From Clostridiales bacterium UBA3680 (GTDB lineage Bacteria > Bacillota > Clostridia > Lachnospirales > CAG-274), in contig DFJD01000050.1 in assembly GCA_002372875.1 (NCBI GenBank), positions 1 through 13,575 of the forward strand: a DNA stretch of 13,575 nt. Direction: 5' to 3'. Made by a program: the position numbers and the translations under genes. The first letter of the stretch is position 1. Every line of letters starts with the position of its first letter. The notes under the pieces are model-generated. The model worked only from the letters and a program-made list of their open reading frames with translations. It was not told the origin of the DNA and did not search any database. Positions 6,714 through 13,575 of this stretch are shown in pieces.

Positions 6714-7427
6714 ATGGCTTACGGGTTTAAAATTATGGTAAGCGGTGACTATGCCTTATTCACAAGACCCGAAATGAAGGTCGAAAGGGTATCGTATGAT
6801 GTGCCGACGCCATCAGCGATCGAGGGAATGCTTAAGGCGGTCTACTGGAAACCGGCAATAAGATATGTTGTGGACAAGATAATCGTATTCAATCCGATAG
6901 TATTCACCAACATAAGACGTAACGAGGTAAATGAAAAGGTAAGCTATCAGAAAGTTAGGTCGCAGATGAACAAAAAAGGTGGCGAACCTGTGCTTTACAC
7001 AAAGGAAATGATAAATCAGCGGACGGCAATGGTGCTTAAAAATGTCAAATACGGTATTGAATTTCACTTTGAACTTACGGGTCTCAAAAGTGATAAAGAG
7101 GATGAATGTGAAGAAAAACACTATAATATTATTCTTCGCAGATTGAAAAATGGCCAATGTTTCAGACAACCTTGTCTCGGCACAAGGGAATTTTCGGTCA
7201 GAGACATGGCACTCGTTGATGAATTTGATTTTTCACAGATATCCGATGAATTAATGGGCGAAAAAGATTTTGGATATATGCTTTACGGTTTGAGATATAA
7301 GGATAGAATAAACGGAGATTGGAATACGGCCGTGTTTTCGGACAATGCAGATGCTGTCTATTACAGACCGATAATGAAAGACGGTGTTATAGATGTCAAA
7401 AAATACAGAGAGGTGATAAGATGTTGA
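6714..7427 (+). CDS. cas5c: Cas5c (Cas5d), crRNA-processing endoribonuclease and Cascade subunit
   Basis: In type I-C, Cas5 replaces Cas6: it cuts pre-crRNA at the base of the repeat stem and stays on the 5' handle in Cascade. The 237 aa protein has the RAMP-type start KIMVSGDYALFTRPE and the family stretch YWKP (44-47). Y44 and the pair K135-H136 (EKHYNII) correspond to the Tyr/Lys-His catalytic triad described for Bacillus halodurans Cas5d (Y46, K116, H117). The glycine-rich region FRQPCLGTREF (150-160) follows. AGGAGG lies 7 bp before the ATG. The last 7 bp overlap the start of cas8c. Cleavage at the repeat stem base predicts an 11-nt handle, as seen in the array. Confidence 0.95.
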   Translation: MAYGFKIMVSGDYALFTRPEMKVERVSYDVPTPSAIEGMLKAVYWKPAIRYVVDKIIVFNPIVFTNIRRNEVNEKVSYQKVRSQMNKKGGEPVLYTKEMINQRTAMVLKNVKYGIEFHFELTGLKSDKEDECEEKHYNIILRRLKNGQCFRQPCLGTREFSVRDMALVDEFDFSQISDELMGEKDFGYMLYGLRYKDRINGDWNTAVFSDNADAVYYRPIMKDGVIDVKKYREVIRC

Positions 7428-9238
7428 TAGATGCTCTTTGTAGGTATTATGATATTTTAAGCACAAAAGGCGAGTTAACAAAAGATGGTTATACAAAACA
7501 AGAAGTTGGATATATTATATTGCTGACTCCCGAAGGCAAAATAGCAGACATTGCGGATATTACAATTGAAAATGAAAAAGGAAAAAGAATACCGGTAAAT
7601 ATTTTGTTGCCGCAGAGAACACAAAAACCCGGCATTGACAGTAACTTTATCGAACATCGTCCGCTATATATTTTTGGACTTGAGGCAGAAAAAGATAGAG
7701 AAACCGGCAAAATGATCTACTCGGAACAGCCAAAAGCTGTCAAATCTCATAAAGCATTTGTTGAATACAATCTTAAAATTACAGAGGGGATAGACAGTCC
7801 GATAGTTAAAGCATACAGAAATTTTATATTGAATTGGATACCGAAAAATGAAATAAGTAATCCTATATTACTGAGTTTGGGAAACGATTATTCAAAAAAA
7901 TATTATTGCTTTGGACTTGACGGACATCCCGAAATAAAGCTTCATGAGGATGAATCACTTATTGAACGCTGGGAAAAACTGAATAATAAAAGTGAAACAG
8001 GGACAGAGATTCAAAATTTTTGTCCAATAATCGGGAGATTATCTCCTACAGAACGTGTACATAGAAAAATAAGAGCTATAGCAGGCGGCACAAGCACAGG
8101 TGGGGTTTTGGTCGGTGTTAATAAGCCGGCAGAAGAGTCCTATGGAAAAACTCAAGGATATAACAGCAATCTTTCTGTTGAAGCGGCAAAAATGTATACA
8201 TCTGCTCTGAATTATCTTTTAGACAGCAAGTCGCACCATTGCAGCCTTAGTGGTATGACGCTTGTTTATTGGGCAATGTCGGAAAATGACAAAAACGAGA
8301 CCGATATTATGAATTGTATATGGGACAATATAGATGCAGAAATGAATAGCGAAGAGGTCAATAATTTTCTTTTGTCGTATTCCGGACATATAAAAAAAGG
8401 TATTTCAACCAACATAAACAACTTCAATATAGATAAGAATGTTGAGTTTTATATAGTTGGTTTGACTCCAAACAGTTCAAGATTGTCGTTAAAAATGCTG
8501 TTAAAAGACAGGTTTGGTAGCATACTCGATAATATAATAAAGCATCAAAATGATATTTACATTGAAGGTAAAAAAAACAGCGGTAAAGAAATACAACTTG
8601 GAGCGATTTTGAAAGCTATGCAAAATCCCAATTCCAAAGATGATAAGATACCCTCACCAATCATTTCTTTGATAATAAAATCAATAGTTCTTGGACATGA
8701 TTATCCTTATAGCATGTTGGAAACTGTTGTCAGACGCATTAAAACAGATCTGATTAGAAGCAATATTCGTGCAGGAATAATAAAAGCGTGTATTAACAGA
8801 AAAGCAAGGCTAAATAATAAAGAGGAGGAGATAAAAGTGGCACTTGATAAAAATAATAAAAATGAGGCGTACTTATGCGGCAGATTGTTTTCTGTGCTTG
8901 AATATATTCAGTACAAAACAGCACCGAATCTTAACCGCACAATAAAGGATACATATTTTTCTTCTGCGTGTTCAAATCCTTCGGTAGTTTTTCCAAAGCT
9001 TATGAAACTTGCGCAGTATCATCTTGCTAAAATAGAAGGCAGCACAACAAGCCTTAACAAGGAAATTGCGGAGATAACAGGCAAATTGGGACAGACTTTT
9101 CCAACTGCACTTTCACTTGTGGATCAAGGGAAGTTTATTTTGGGCTATTATCAGCAGACAGAATACAGATTTTCCGAGATAGAGAAAAACAAGAAGACTA
9201 ATAATACAGAAAACACAGACAATAACGAGGAGGTATAA
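7421..9238 (+). CDS. cas8c: Cas8c (Csd1), large subunit of type I-C Cascade
   Basis: Large Cascade subunit that reads the PAM and helps open target DNA. It is 605 aa from ATG 7421, which I chose over an upstream in-frame codon at 7319 because AGGTGA (7410-7415) lies 5 bp before it and MLIDALCRYYDILSTKGEL is the usual Csd1 N-terminus. Other family stretches are the GGVLVGVNKPAEESYGKTQG region (about 226-245), PNSSRLSLKML (about 350-360), YLCGRLFSVLEYIQ (about 485-498) and LSLVDQGKFILGYYQQ near the C-terminus. The gene overlaps cas5c by 7 bp and ends 2 bp before cas7c, whose Shine-Dalgarno it encodes. An internal start yields the small subunit described separately. Confidence 0.95.
   Translation: MLIDALCRYYDILSTKGELTKDGYTKQEVGYIILLTPEGKIADIADITIENEKGKRIPVNILLPQRTQKPGIDSNFIEHRPLYIFGLEAEKDRETGKMIYSEQPKAVKSHKAFVEYNLKITEGIDSPIVKAYRNFILNWIPKNEISNPILLSLGNDYSKKYYCFGLDGHPEIKLHEDESLIERWEKLNNKSETGTEIQNFCPIIGRLSPTERVHRKIRAIAGGTSTGGVLVGVNKPAEESYGKTQGYNSNLSVEAAKMYTSALNYLLDSKSHHCSLSGMTLVYWAMSENDKNETDIMNCIWDNIDAEMNSEEVNNFLLSYSGHIKKGISTNINNFNIDKNVEFYIVGLTPNSSRLSLKMLLKDRFGSILDNIIKHQNDIYIEGKKNSGKEIQLGAILKAMQNPNSKDDKIPSPIISLIIKSIVLGHDYPYSMLETVVRRIKTDLIRSNIRAGIIKACINRKARLNNKEEEIKVALDKNNKNEAYLCGRLFSVLEYIQYKTAPNLNRTIKDTYFSSACSNPSVVFPKLMKLAQYHLAKIEGSTTSLNKEIAEITGKLGQTFPTALSLVDQGKFILGYYQQTEYRFSEIEKNKKTNNTENTDNNEEV
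8837..9238 (+). CDS. cas11c: Cas11c small subunit from an internal start in cas8c
   Basis: Type I-C effectors are known to get their small subunit (Cas11c) from internal translation of cas8c. Here the in-frame GTG at 8837 (V473 of Cas8c) is preceded by GAGGAGGAG (8822-8830), with AGGAGG ending 8 bp before it. The product would be 133 aa, starting MALDKNNKNEAYLCGRLFSV and ending in a polar Asn/Glu-rich tail, close to the size expected for Cas11c. The Shine-Dalgarno is made by three successive GAG Glu codons in a gene that mostly uses GAA, consistent with selection for the signal. Cas11 would line the Cascade belly and stabilise the R-loop. Start codon choice is inferred; no separate promoter is needed. 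Confidence 0.75.
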   Translation: MALDKNNKNEAYLCGRLFSVLEYIQYKTAPNLNRTIKDTYFSSACSNPSVVFPKLMKLAQYHLAKIEGSTTSLNKEIAEITGKLGQTFPTALSLVDQGKFILGYYQQTEYRFSEIEKNKKTNNTENTDNNEEV

Positions 9239-9240
9239 TT

Positions 9241-10104
9241 ATGACAGCTATAAATAACAGATACGAATTTTTAATGGTTTTTGATGTTGAAAACGGTAAT
9301 CCGAACGGTGACCCGGATGCAGGTAATATGCCAAGAATAGACCCTGAAACATCAATAGGCATTGTTACCGATGTATGTTTAAAAAGAAAGATAAGAAATT
9401 TTGTTGAGCTTTATAAAGAGGGAGAAGAAGGGTTCAATATTCTGATAAAGACCGATAAAGCACTTAATACAAAATTTAAAGAAGCGTATAACGAACTTGG
9501 TCTTAAAACCGGACAAAAAGGGAAAAATGTTGATGATGTAAAAAACGCAAGAGATTTTATCTGCAAGAACTACTATGATGTGCGCACTTTTGGCGCCGTT
9601 ATGAGTACGGGCGATGATCCATGTGGTATTGTAAGAGGCCCGGTACAGATAAATTTTGCCAAAAGTGCCGACCCTGTGTTTGCACAGGACATTACAATAA
9701 CAAGACAAGCCAAAACCGACGAAAAGCGCATGGAGAAAGGCGAAACGGAAATTGGAAAAAAGAGTATAGTACCATACGGACTATATACTGCTGAGGGCTA
9801 TGTTTCGGCAATGCTTGCACAAAAAGTGACAGGTTTTGATGAAAATGATCTTGAACTGTTGTGGATGTCTATTATAAATATGTTTGAACACGACAGAAGT
9901 GCCGCAAGGGGCAAGATGACATTAAGAAAGCTTTTTGTTTTTAAACACAACAATGTACTCGGCAATGCGCCTGCAAATGTCTTATTTGAAAAAATCTCTA
10001 TAGCTAAGAAAGATGACGTTGTTGTTCCGAGAAAGTTTTCCGATTACACAATTAACATAGATAAAAATATGCCGGAAGGAGTTGAACTTATAGAAAAACT
10101 ATGA
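9241..10104 (+). CDS. cas7c: Cas7c (Csd2), crRNA backbone subunit of Cascade
   Basis: Several Cas7 copies line the crRNA spacer and form the Cascade backbone. The 287 aa length is normal for Csd2. Recognisable stretches are FDVENGNPNGDPDAGNMPR (14-32) near the N-terminus, YDVRTFGAVMSTG (112-124), GPVQINFAKSADPVF and FEHDRSAARGKM (217-228). GAGGAGGT (9227-9234), inside the end of cas8c, lies 6 bp before the ATG and should drive high expression, in line with the stoichiometry. The stop overlaps the cas4 start by 4 bp (ATGA). Confidence 0.96.
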   Translation: MTAINNRYEFLMVFDVENGNPNGDPDAGNMPRIDPETSIGIVTDVCLKRKIRNFVELYKEGEEGFNILIKTDKALNTKFKEAYNELGLKTGQKGKNVDDVKNARDFICKNYYDVRTFGAVMSTGDDPCGIVRGPVQINFAKSADPVFAQDITITRQAKTDEKRMEKGETEIGKKSIVPYGLYTAEGYVSAMLAQKVTGFDENDLELLWMSIINMFEHDRSAARGKMTLRKLFVFKHNNVLGNAPANVLFEKISIAKKDDVVVPRKFSDYTINIDKNMPEGVELIEKL

Positions 10105-10751
10105 CTGTAAATATTAGGGATATCCAGCATTATATGTATTGTCCGCGTAGATTTGCTCTTTTGAACGTAAATAATGATTGGCAGGAAAACGCATACGTTG
10201 TTTTGGCAAATATTATGCACGAGAATGTAAACAGCGGAAAGCATAAAGTTATTTCCACGAACAAATATGAACTAAGTAATATATATTTGTATGAAGATGA
10301 TATAGATATTTTGGGAATAGCTGATTGTATTGAATTTAAACCCGATACGGCCGGGACATTTATCGAGAGGTTTAATGGATGTTTTAAGGTAAACATAATA
10401 GAATATAAGCCAACAAAACCCAAAAATGCCGATTTTAACGAAACCGATGCAATACAGGCTTTCGGATATAAAGTTTGTGCCGATCGTATATGGAATTGTG
10501 ATGCCGGTGCATATATCTATTATAAAGATGTACACAAACGCATCAAACTTCCGTTTGAATCTGAATATGACAAATATAAAAAAATGTTGGACAGCTGTGT
10601 TAAAAATATGAACGATATTATTGAAAAAAATTATATCCCTACGCGTGAAAAATCACAAAAATGTTCCGGCTGTTCACTTCGGAATATCTGTGTACCCAAA
10701 ACAACAAGAATAAATATGAAAAGGCAGATATTAGATACTTTGGAGGAATAG
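10101..10751 (+). CDS. cas4: Cas4, Fe-S RecB-like nuclease of spacer acquisition
   Basis: Cas4 works with Cas1-Cas2 to trim prespacers and select PAM-adjacent ends, which fixes spacer length and orientation. In the 216 aa protein C14 (in YCPRRF) and C188, C191 and C197 form the usual 1+3 cysteine set for a 4Fe-4S cluster. RecB-type residues are H40, D75 (GIADCIEF), E101 and K103 (IIEYKP) and the QxxxY motif Q119-Y123. All expected catalytic residues are present. The start overlaps the cas7c stop (ATGA), and the nearest AAGGAG is 20 bp upstream, so translation is probably coupled to cas7c. Confidence 0.95.
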   Translation: MTVNIRDIQHYMYCPRRFALLNVNNDWQENAYVVLANIMHENVNSGKHKVISTNKYELSNIYLYEDDIDILGIADCIEFKPDTAGTFIERFNGCFKVNIIEYKPTKPKNADFNETDAIQAFGYKVCADRIWNCDAGAYIYYKDVHKRIKLPFESEYDKYKKMLDSCVKNMNDIIEKNYIPTREKSQKCSGCSLRNICVPKTTRINMKRQILDTLEE

Positions 10752-10754
10752 AGT

Positions 10755-11792
10755 ATGAAAAAACTGCTTAATACACTGTATATTACAAATGAAAAGGCAT
10801 ATTTATCACTTGACGGAGAAAATATTGTATGTAAATTAGAGGATGATGAAAAGTTTCGTTTGCCATTTTCAAATATAGAAAATATCGTTTGCTTTTCGTA
10901 TTTGGGTGCATCCCCTGCCTTAATGGGAAAATGTGCCGAATACGGTATTGCACTTGATTTTTTATCGCCTAATGGAGAATTTTTGTCATCTTGCAGAGGA
11001 AAACTAAAGGGGAATGCCTATTTAAGACGTGAACAATACAGAATTTTCGAAAATAATGAACTTTCCCTTTCTCAAAACACTGTTGCAGCAAAAATAGCAA
11101 ATACGGTTTTTCTTATAAAGCGATTTATAAAGGATTATCCCGAATTGTGTAATGACAGTGAAATACAAAACTGTATATATAAGCTGACAAATGCAGCAAA
11201 AAATGTATATGACTCGGATAGCAAAAAAACCATCCTGGGAATAGAAGGAAATTGTGCAAAAACGTATTTTCGCACTTTTAATCGATTGATCCTAAAACAA
11301 AAAGACCTGTTTTCTATGACCGAGAGGACGAAAAGACCGCCTTTGGATAAAGTTAATGCTGTTTTGTCTTTTCTTTATACTATATATACAAGAGAATTTG
11401 CTTCCGCTATTACAACTGTTGGTTTGGACAGTTATTTCGGATATTATCATGAACTGAGAAGTGGGAGAGATTCTCTTGCTTGTGATATGGTCGAGGAAGT
11501 ACGATGTTTGGTTGAGAGACTTGTGCTTACAATGATAAACACAAGAATTATTAATGAAAAGGATTTTGAAAAACAGGTAAGCGGTGCTGTTCTGCTTAAC
11601 AAAGATGGCAGGGTCAAGGTTCTTACCGAATGGCAGAAAAAGAAAAAACAAATTATTGTTCATCCATATCTTAAAGAGAAAATTCAGTTTGGGTTAATAC
11701 CTTTTGTTCAGTGCTCTCTTATGGCAAAATACCTTAGAAAAGAAATTGACGATTATCCTTGTTTTTTATGGAAGCAGGTGAAAGAAAAATGA
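10755..11792 (+). CDS. cas1: Cas1 integrase (type I-C)
   Basis: Cas1 and Cas2 insert prespacers at the leader end of the array. The 345 aa protein has the N-terminal beta domain and C-terminal helical catalytic domain of Cas1. Metal and catalytic residues are E164 (LGIEGNCA), H232 (GYYHELRSGRDSL), and D244 and E247 (ACDMVEEVR), as expected. GGAGG (10742-10746), in the end of cas4, lies 8 bp before the ATG, and the gap to cas4 is 3 bp. The stop overlaps the start of cas2. The sequence gives no sign of inactivation. Confidence 0.96.
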   Translation: MKKLLNTLYITNEKAYLSLDGENIVCKLEDDEKFRLPFSNIENIVCFSYLGASPALMGKCAEYGIALDFLSPNGEFLSSCRGKLKGNAYLRREQYRIFENNELSLSQNTVAAKIANTVFLIKRFIKDYPELCNDSEIQNCIYKLTNAAKNVYDSDSKKTILGIEGNCAKTYFRTFNRLILKQKDLFSMTERTKRPPLDKVNAVLSFLYTIYTREFASAITTVGLDSYFGYYHELRSGRDSLACDMVEEVRCLVERLVLTMINTRIINEKDFEKQVSGAVLLNKDGRVKVLTEWQKKKKQIIVHPYLKEKIQFGLIPFVQCSLMAKYLRKEIDDYPCFLWKQVKEK

Positions 11793-12079
11793 TGGTTTTA
11801 GTAAGTTATGATGTTTCAACAAAGGATAAAAATGGACCATCAAGATTGAGGAAAGTCTCAAAAAAATGCCAAGACTATGGTCAGCGTGTTCAGAATTCTG
11901 TTTTTGAGATAGATGTTGATTACGGAACTTTTCTTAAGGTGAAAAATGATCTTCTGAAGGTAATTGACGAAGAGAAAGATAGTTTAAGAATATATTATTT
12001 GGGTAATAAATGGGAAAAGAAAATAGAACATTTTGGAATTAAAGAAACGTATAACCCCGAAGGAGTCCTGATCGTTTAG
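11789..12079 (+). CDS. cas2: Cas2, adaptation complex subunit
   Basis: Small ferredoxin-fold protein that bridges two Cas1 dimers. It is 96 aa from ATG 11789 (MMVLVSYDVSTKD) and carries the N-terminal strand with D8, which matches the active-site Asp of Cas2 nucleases. AGGTGA (11776-11781) lies 7 bp upstream. ATG 11792 is an alternative one codon later. A longer frame from TTG 11759 lies inside cas1 and is not supported. The 4-bp overlap with the cas1 stop (ATGA) implies coupled translation. It is the last cas gene; the leader and array follow on the same strand. Confidence 0.95.
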   Translation: MMVLVSYDVSTKDKNGPSRLRKVSKKCQDYGQRVQNSVFEIDVDYGTFLKVKNDLLKVIDEEKDSLRIYYLGNKWEKKIEHFGIKETYNPEGVLIV

Positions 12080-12120
12080 TCGAATCACTGCCAAAATATA
12101 TATGGCACTGGTCTTCGACT
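12078..12120 (+). other. Two-part hairpin across the cas2 stop codon
   Basis: AGTCGAA (12078-12084) pairs with TTCGACT (12114-12120), and inside it TGCCA (12089-12093) pairs with TGGCA (12103-12107). A T-run (TTTTTT, 12134-12139) follows only 13 nt later, so it is at best an imperfect terminator for the cas transcript. It could also slow ribosomes or RNase at the end of the message. Confidence 0.35.
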
Positions 12121-12213
12121 GATATTTAATGAGTTTTTTGCATGTATAACTGTGTCTAAGTTAAATAATGTCCATCCCTTGTAATGTGGTGCGTATTTTT
12201 TACTATATGTAGG
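12080..12213 (+). promoter_or_regulatory. CRISPR leader
   Basis: 134 AT-rich bases between the cas2 stop and the first repeat. Its place beside cas2 and upstream of the repeats, read in the crRNA direction, identifies it as the leader where new spacers enter. I see no strong promoter. The best pair is TTGTAA (12179-12184) and TACTAT (12201-12206) with 16-bp spacing, four of six matches each, which would start transcription at about the first repeat. The array may instead be read through from the cas operon. Confidence 0.8.
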
Positions 12214-13518
12214 GTCGCACCCCGCGAGGGGTGTGTGAGTTGAAATCCGAGTTCCCCAAAGGTATTTTATCAACTGATAATTGTCGCACCCCGCGAGGGG
12301 TGTGTGAGTTGAAATTGAGCTACTTTAGTTTCTATTTTAAATAACATCTGTCGCACCCCGCGAGGGGTGTGTGAGTTGAAATGTTACGTACAGTACAAGA
12401 GCTTAGAGAAAATTTATGTCGCACCCCGCGAGGGGTGTGTGAGTTGAAATGCTTACGGAGTTGGGTTTTAAAGAAAAAGATGATTGTCGCACCCCGCGAG
12501 GGGTGTGTGAGTTGAAATTCCTGGTTGTTGCGTGTAATAGAAAGGTGGTTTGTCGCACCCCGCGAGGGGTGTGTGAGTTGAAATTCGTATCTCTGTATTT
12601 TATAAGCAAATCTGCATCGTCGCACCCCGCGAGGGGTGTGTGAGTTGAAATCACCTCGGGAAGTCCCGCCAAACTCGTCAGCATGTCGCACCCCGCGAGG
12701 GGTGTGTGAGTTGAAATTATAGACATTACAAAGGGTAAGTTGTACTCTATAGTCGCACCCCGCGAGGGGTGTGTGAGTTGAAATTCCTCAATTCTTCGTA
12801 AATATCCATCTTATAATTTCGTCGCACCCCGCGAGGGGTGTGTGAGTTGAAATATAGACGGCGATGTAACATCAACACCATGGAAAAGTCGCACCCCGCG
12901 AGGGGTGTGTGAGTTGAAATACAAGCTCCGGAACGGCGAAGCAAGCTTCGGCACGTCGCACCCCGCGAGGGGTGTGTGAGTTGAAATTCACCGAAGCTCT
13001 TTGCTCATCGGTCAATTCCGGTCGCACCCCGCGAGGGGTGTGTGAGTTGAAATGCTGCTTCAACGCTCGCCTTGCACGATAGAGCGTCGCACCCCGCGAG
13101 GGGTGTGTGAGTTGAAATACACGACCTGTTAACAGGAAAAGAAATACCGTTAGTCGCACCCCGCGAGGGGTGTGTGAGTTGAAATTTTTGAAACGGTTTT
13201 AAGGGAGATATTAAACAGGTCGCACCCCGCGAGGGGTGTGTGAGTTGAAATTCAAAGGCAGTTACAAATTGTGAACACAGGCCTATGTCGCACCCCGCGA
13301 GGGGTGTGTGAGTTGAAATGCTGTTTTGCTTACATTTCAAAGCAAGGAGATAGTCGCACCCCGCGAGGGGTGTGTGAGTTGAAATGAGTTGGCTTGTCTG
13401 GGCTAAAACGAAAGACGGGTCGCACCCCGCGAGGGGTGTGTGAGTTGAAATTACACTTAACCCAAATGCCACATATCTTGGTCCCGTCGCACCCCGCGAG
13501 GGGTGTGTGAGTTGAAAT
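12214..13518 (+). CRISPR. Type I-C CRISPR array: 20 repeats of 33 bp, 19 spacers
   Basis: Repeats start at 12214, 12283, 12350, 12418, 12486, 12552, 12619, 12685, 12752, 12821, 12888, 12955, 13021, 13086, 13153, 13219, 13287, 13353, 13419 and 13486. I found no base difference among them. Spacers are 36, 34, 35, 35, 33, 34, 33, 34, 36, 34, 34, 33, 32, 34, 33, 35, 33, 33 and 34 bp, and all differ. In each repeat CGCACCCC pairs with GGGGTGTG (8 bp, one G-U) around a GCGA tetraloop (GNRA type). The remaining 11 nt, TGAGTTGAAAT, are the predicted 5' handle after Cas5c cleavage. The GTTGAAAT end and cas2-side leader set the plus strand as the transcribed strand. After 13518 the 57 bp to the window edge hold no further repeat. 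Confidence 0.99.
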
Positions 13519-13575
13519 AGTAAAGGTGTTCAAAAATAAATATGCGCCAGATTGAAGTGGTATACTAATATTGGA

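Noticed and set aside
7319..7420. Longer cas8c from 7319
   Set aside because: The extension is a shadow of the cas5c 3' end; the Csd1 N-terminus and AGGTGA place the start at 7421.
11759..11788. Longer cas2 from TTG 11759
   Set aside because: No Shine-Dalgarno, lies inside cas1, and the family N-terminus MMVLVSYDVS starts at 11789.
12085..13533. Several minus-strand reading frames with repeated STHTPLAGCD, NSHTPRGVR or QLTHPSRGAT peptides
   Set aside because: These are the three frames of the reverse complement of the CRISPR repeat, separated by spacer-derived residues. They are a known artefact and not proteins. The plus-strand frame at 12449-12643 is the same effect.
13519..13575. A twentieth spacer with a hidden, mutated repeat after it
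   Set aside because: A next repeat would begin near 13551-13555; the bases there show no match to the repeat apart from a chance TTGAA.

Overview
The window looks like chromosomal DNA from an AT-rich Gram-positive anaerobe of the Clostridia, probably a gut or rumen member of the Ruminococcaceae/Oscillospiraceae. That is an inference. It rests on the XylA/XylB type, strong AGGAGG ribosome binding sites, TTGAAA/TATAAT-type promoters, a remnant of an Rpn-family (PD-(D/E)XK, 'transposase-like') gene and a palindromic element of a kind I associate with this group. No rRNA, tRNA or complete insertion sequence was seen.

Region 1 (1-2981) is a xylose catabolic operon. A near-consensus promoter (58-86) and a perfect 15-bp-arm palindrome over the predicted transcription start precede xylA (xylose isomerase). 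xylB (xylulokinase) follows after 4 bp. Together they convert D-xylose to D-xylulose and then to xylulose 5-phosphate.

Region 2 (2982-4474) is a junction zone. It holds the C-terminal remnant of an Rpn-family gene with its intrinsic terminator, then an unrecognised four-helix membrane protein of about 163 aa with its own extended -10 promoter. A 441-bp gene-poor stretch follows. It contains a 104-bp element that folds as a cloverleaf, overlaps a 53-codon minus-strand frame, and directly abuts the predicted cas promoter. A large AT-rich dyad lies in the predicted cas 5' UTR.

Region 3 (4475-12079) is a complete type I-C (Dvulg) CRISPR-Cas operon in canonical order: cas3, cas5c, cas8c, cas7c, cas4, cas1, cas2. 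All genes are on the plus strand and tightly packed, with overlaps of 1-7 bp or gaps of 2-52 bp. Catalytic residues are visible in Cas3 (HD and helicase), Cas5c (Tyr/Lys-His triad), Cas4 (four Cys plus RecB residues) and Cas1. An in-frame GTG with a strong, well-spaced Shine-Dalgarno lies inside cas8c at 8837 and would give a 133-aa Cas11c small subunit. The largest gap (52 bp, before cas5c) carries a perfect extended -10, so the effector and adaptation genes may have a promoter separate from cas3.

Region 4 (12080-13575) is the leader and CRISPR array: 20 identical 33-bp repeats and 19 spacers of 32-36 bp, ending 57 bp before the window edge. The repeat folds into an 8-bp stem with a GCGA tetraloop and leaves an 11-nt 3' tail, matching the crRNA handle that Cas5c makes. 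Adaptation genes and leader are intact, so the locus looks functional. The system itself is a known type. The less ordinary points are the internal Cas11c start, the cloverleaf element beside the cas promoter, the dyad in the cas 5' UTR and the split-promoter arrangement.
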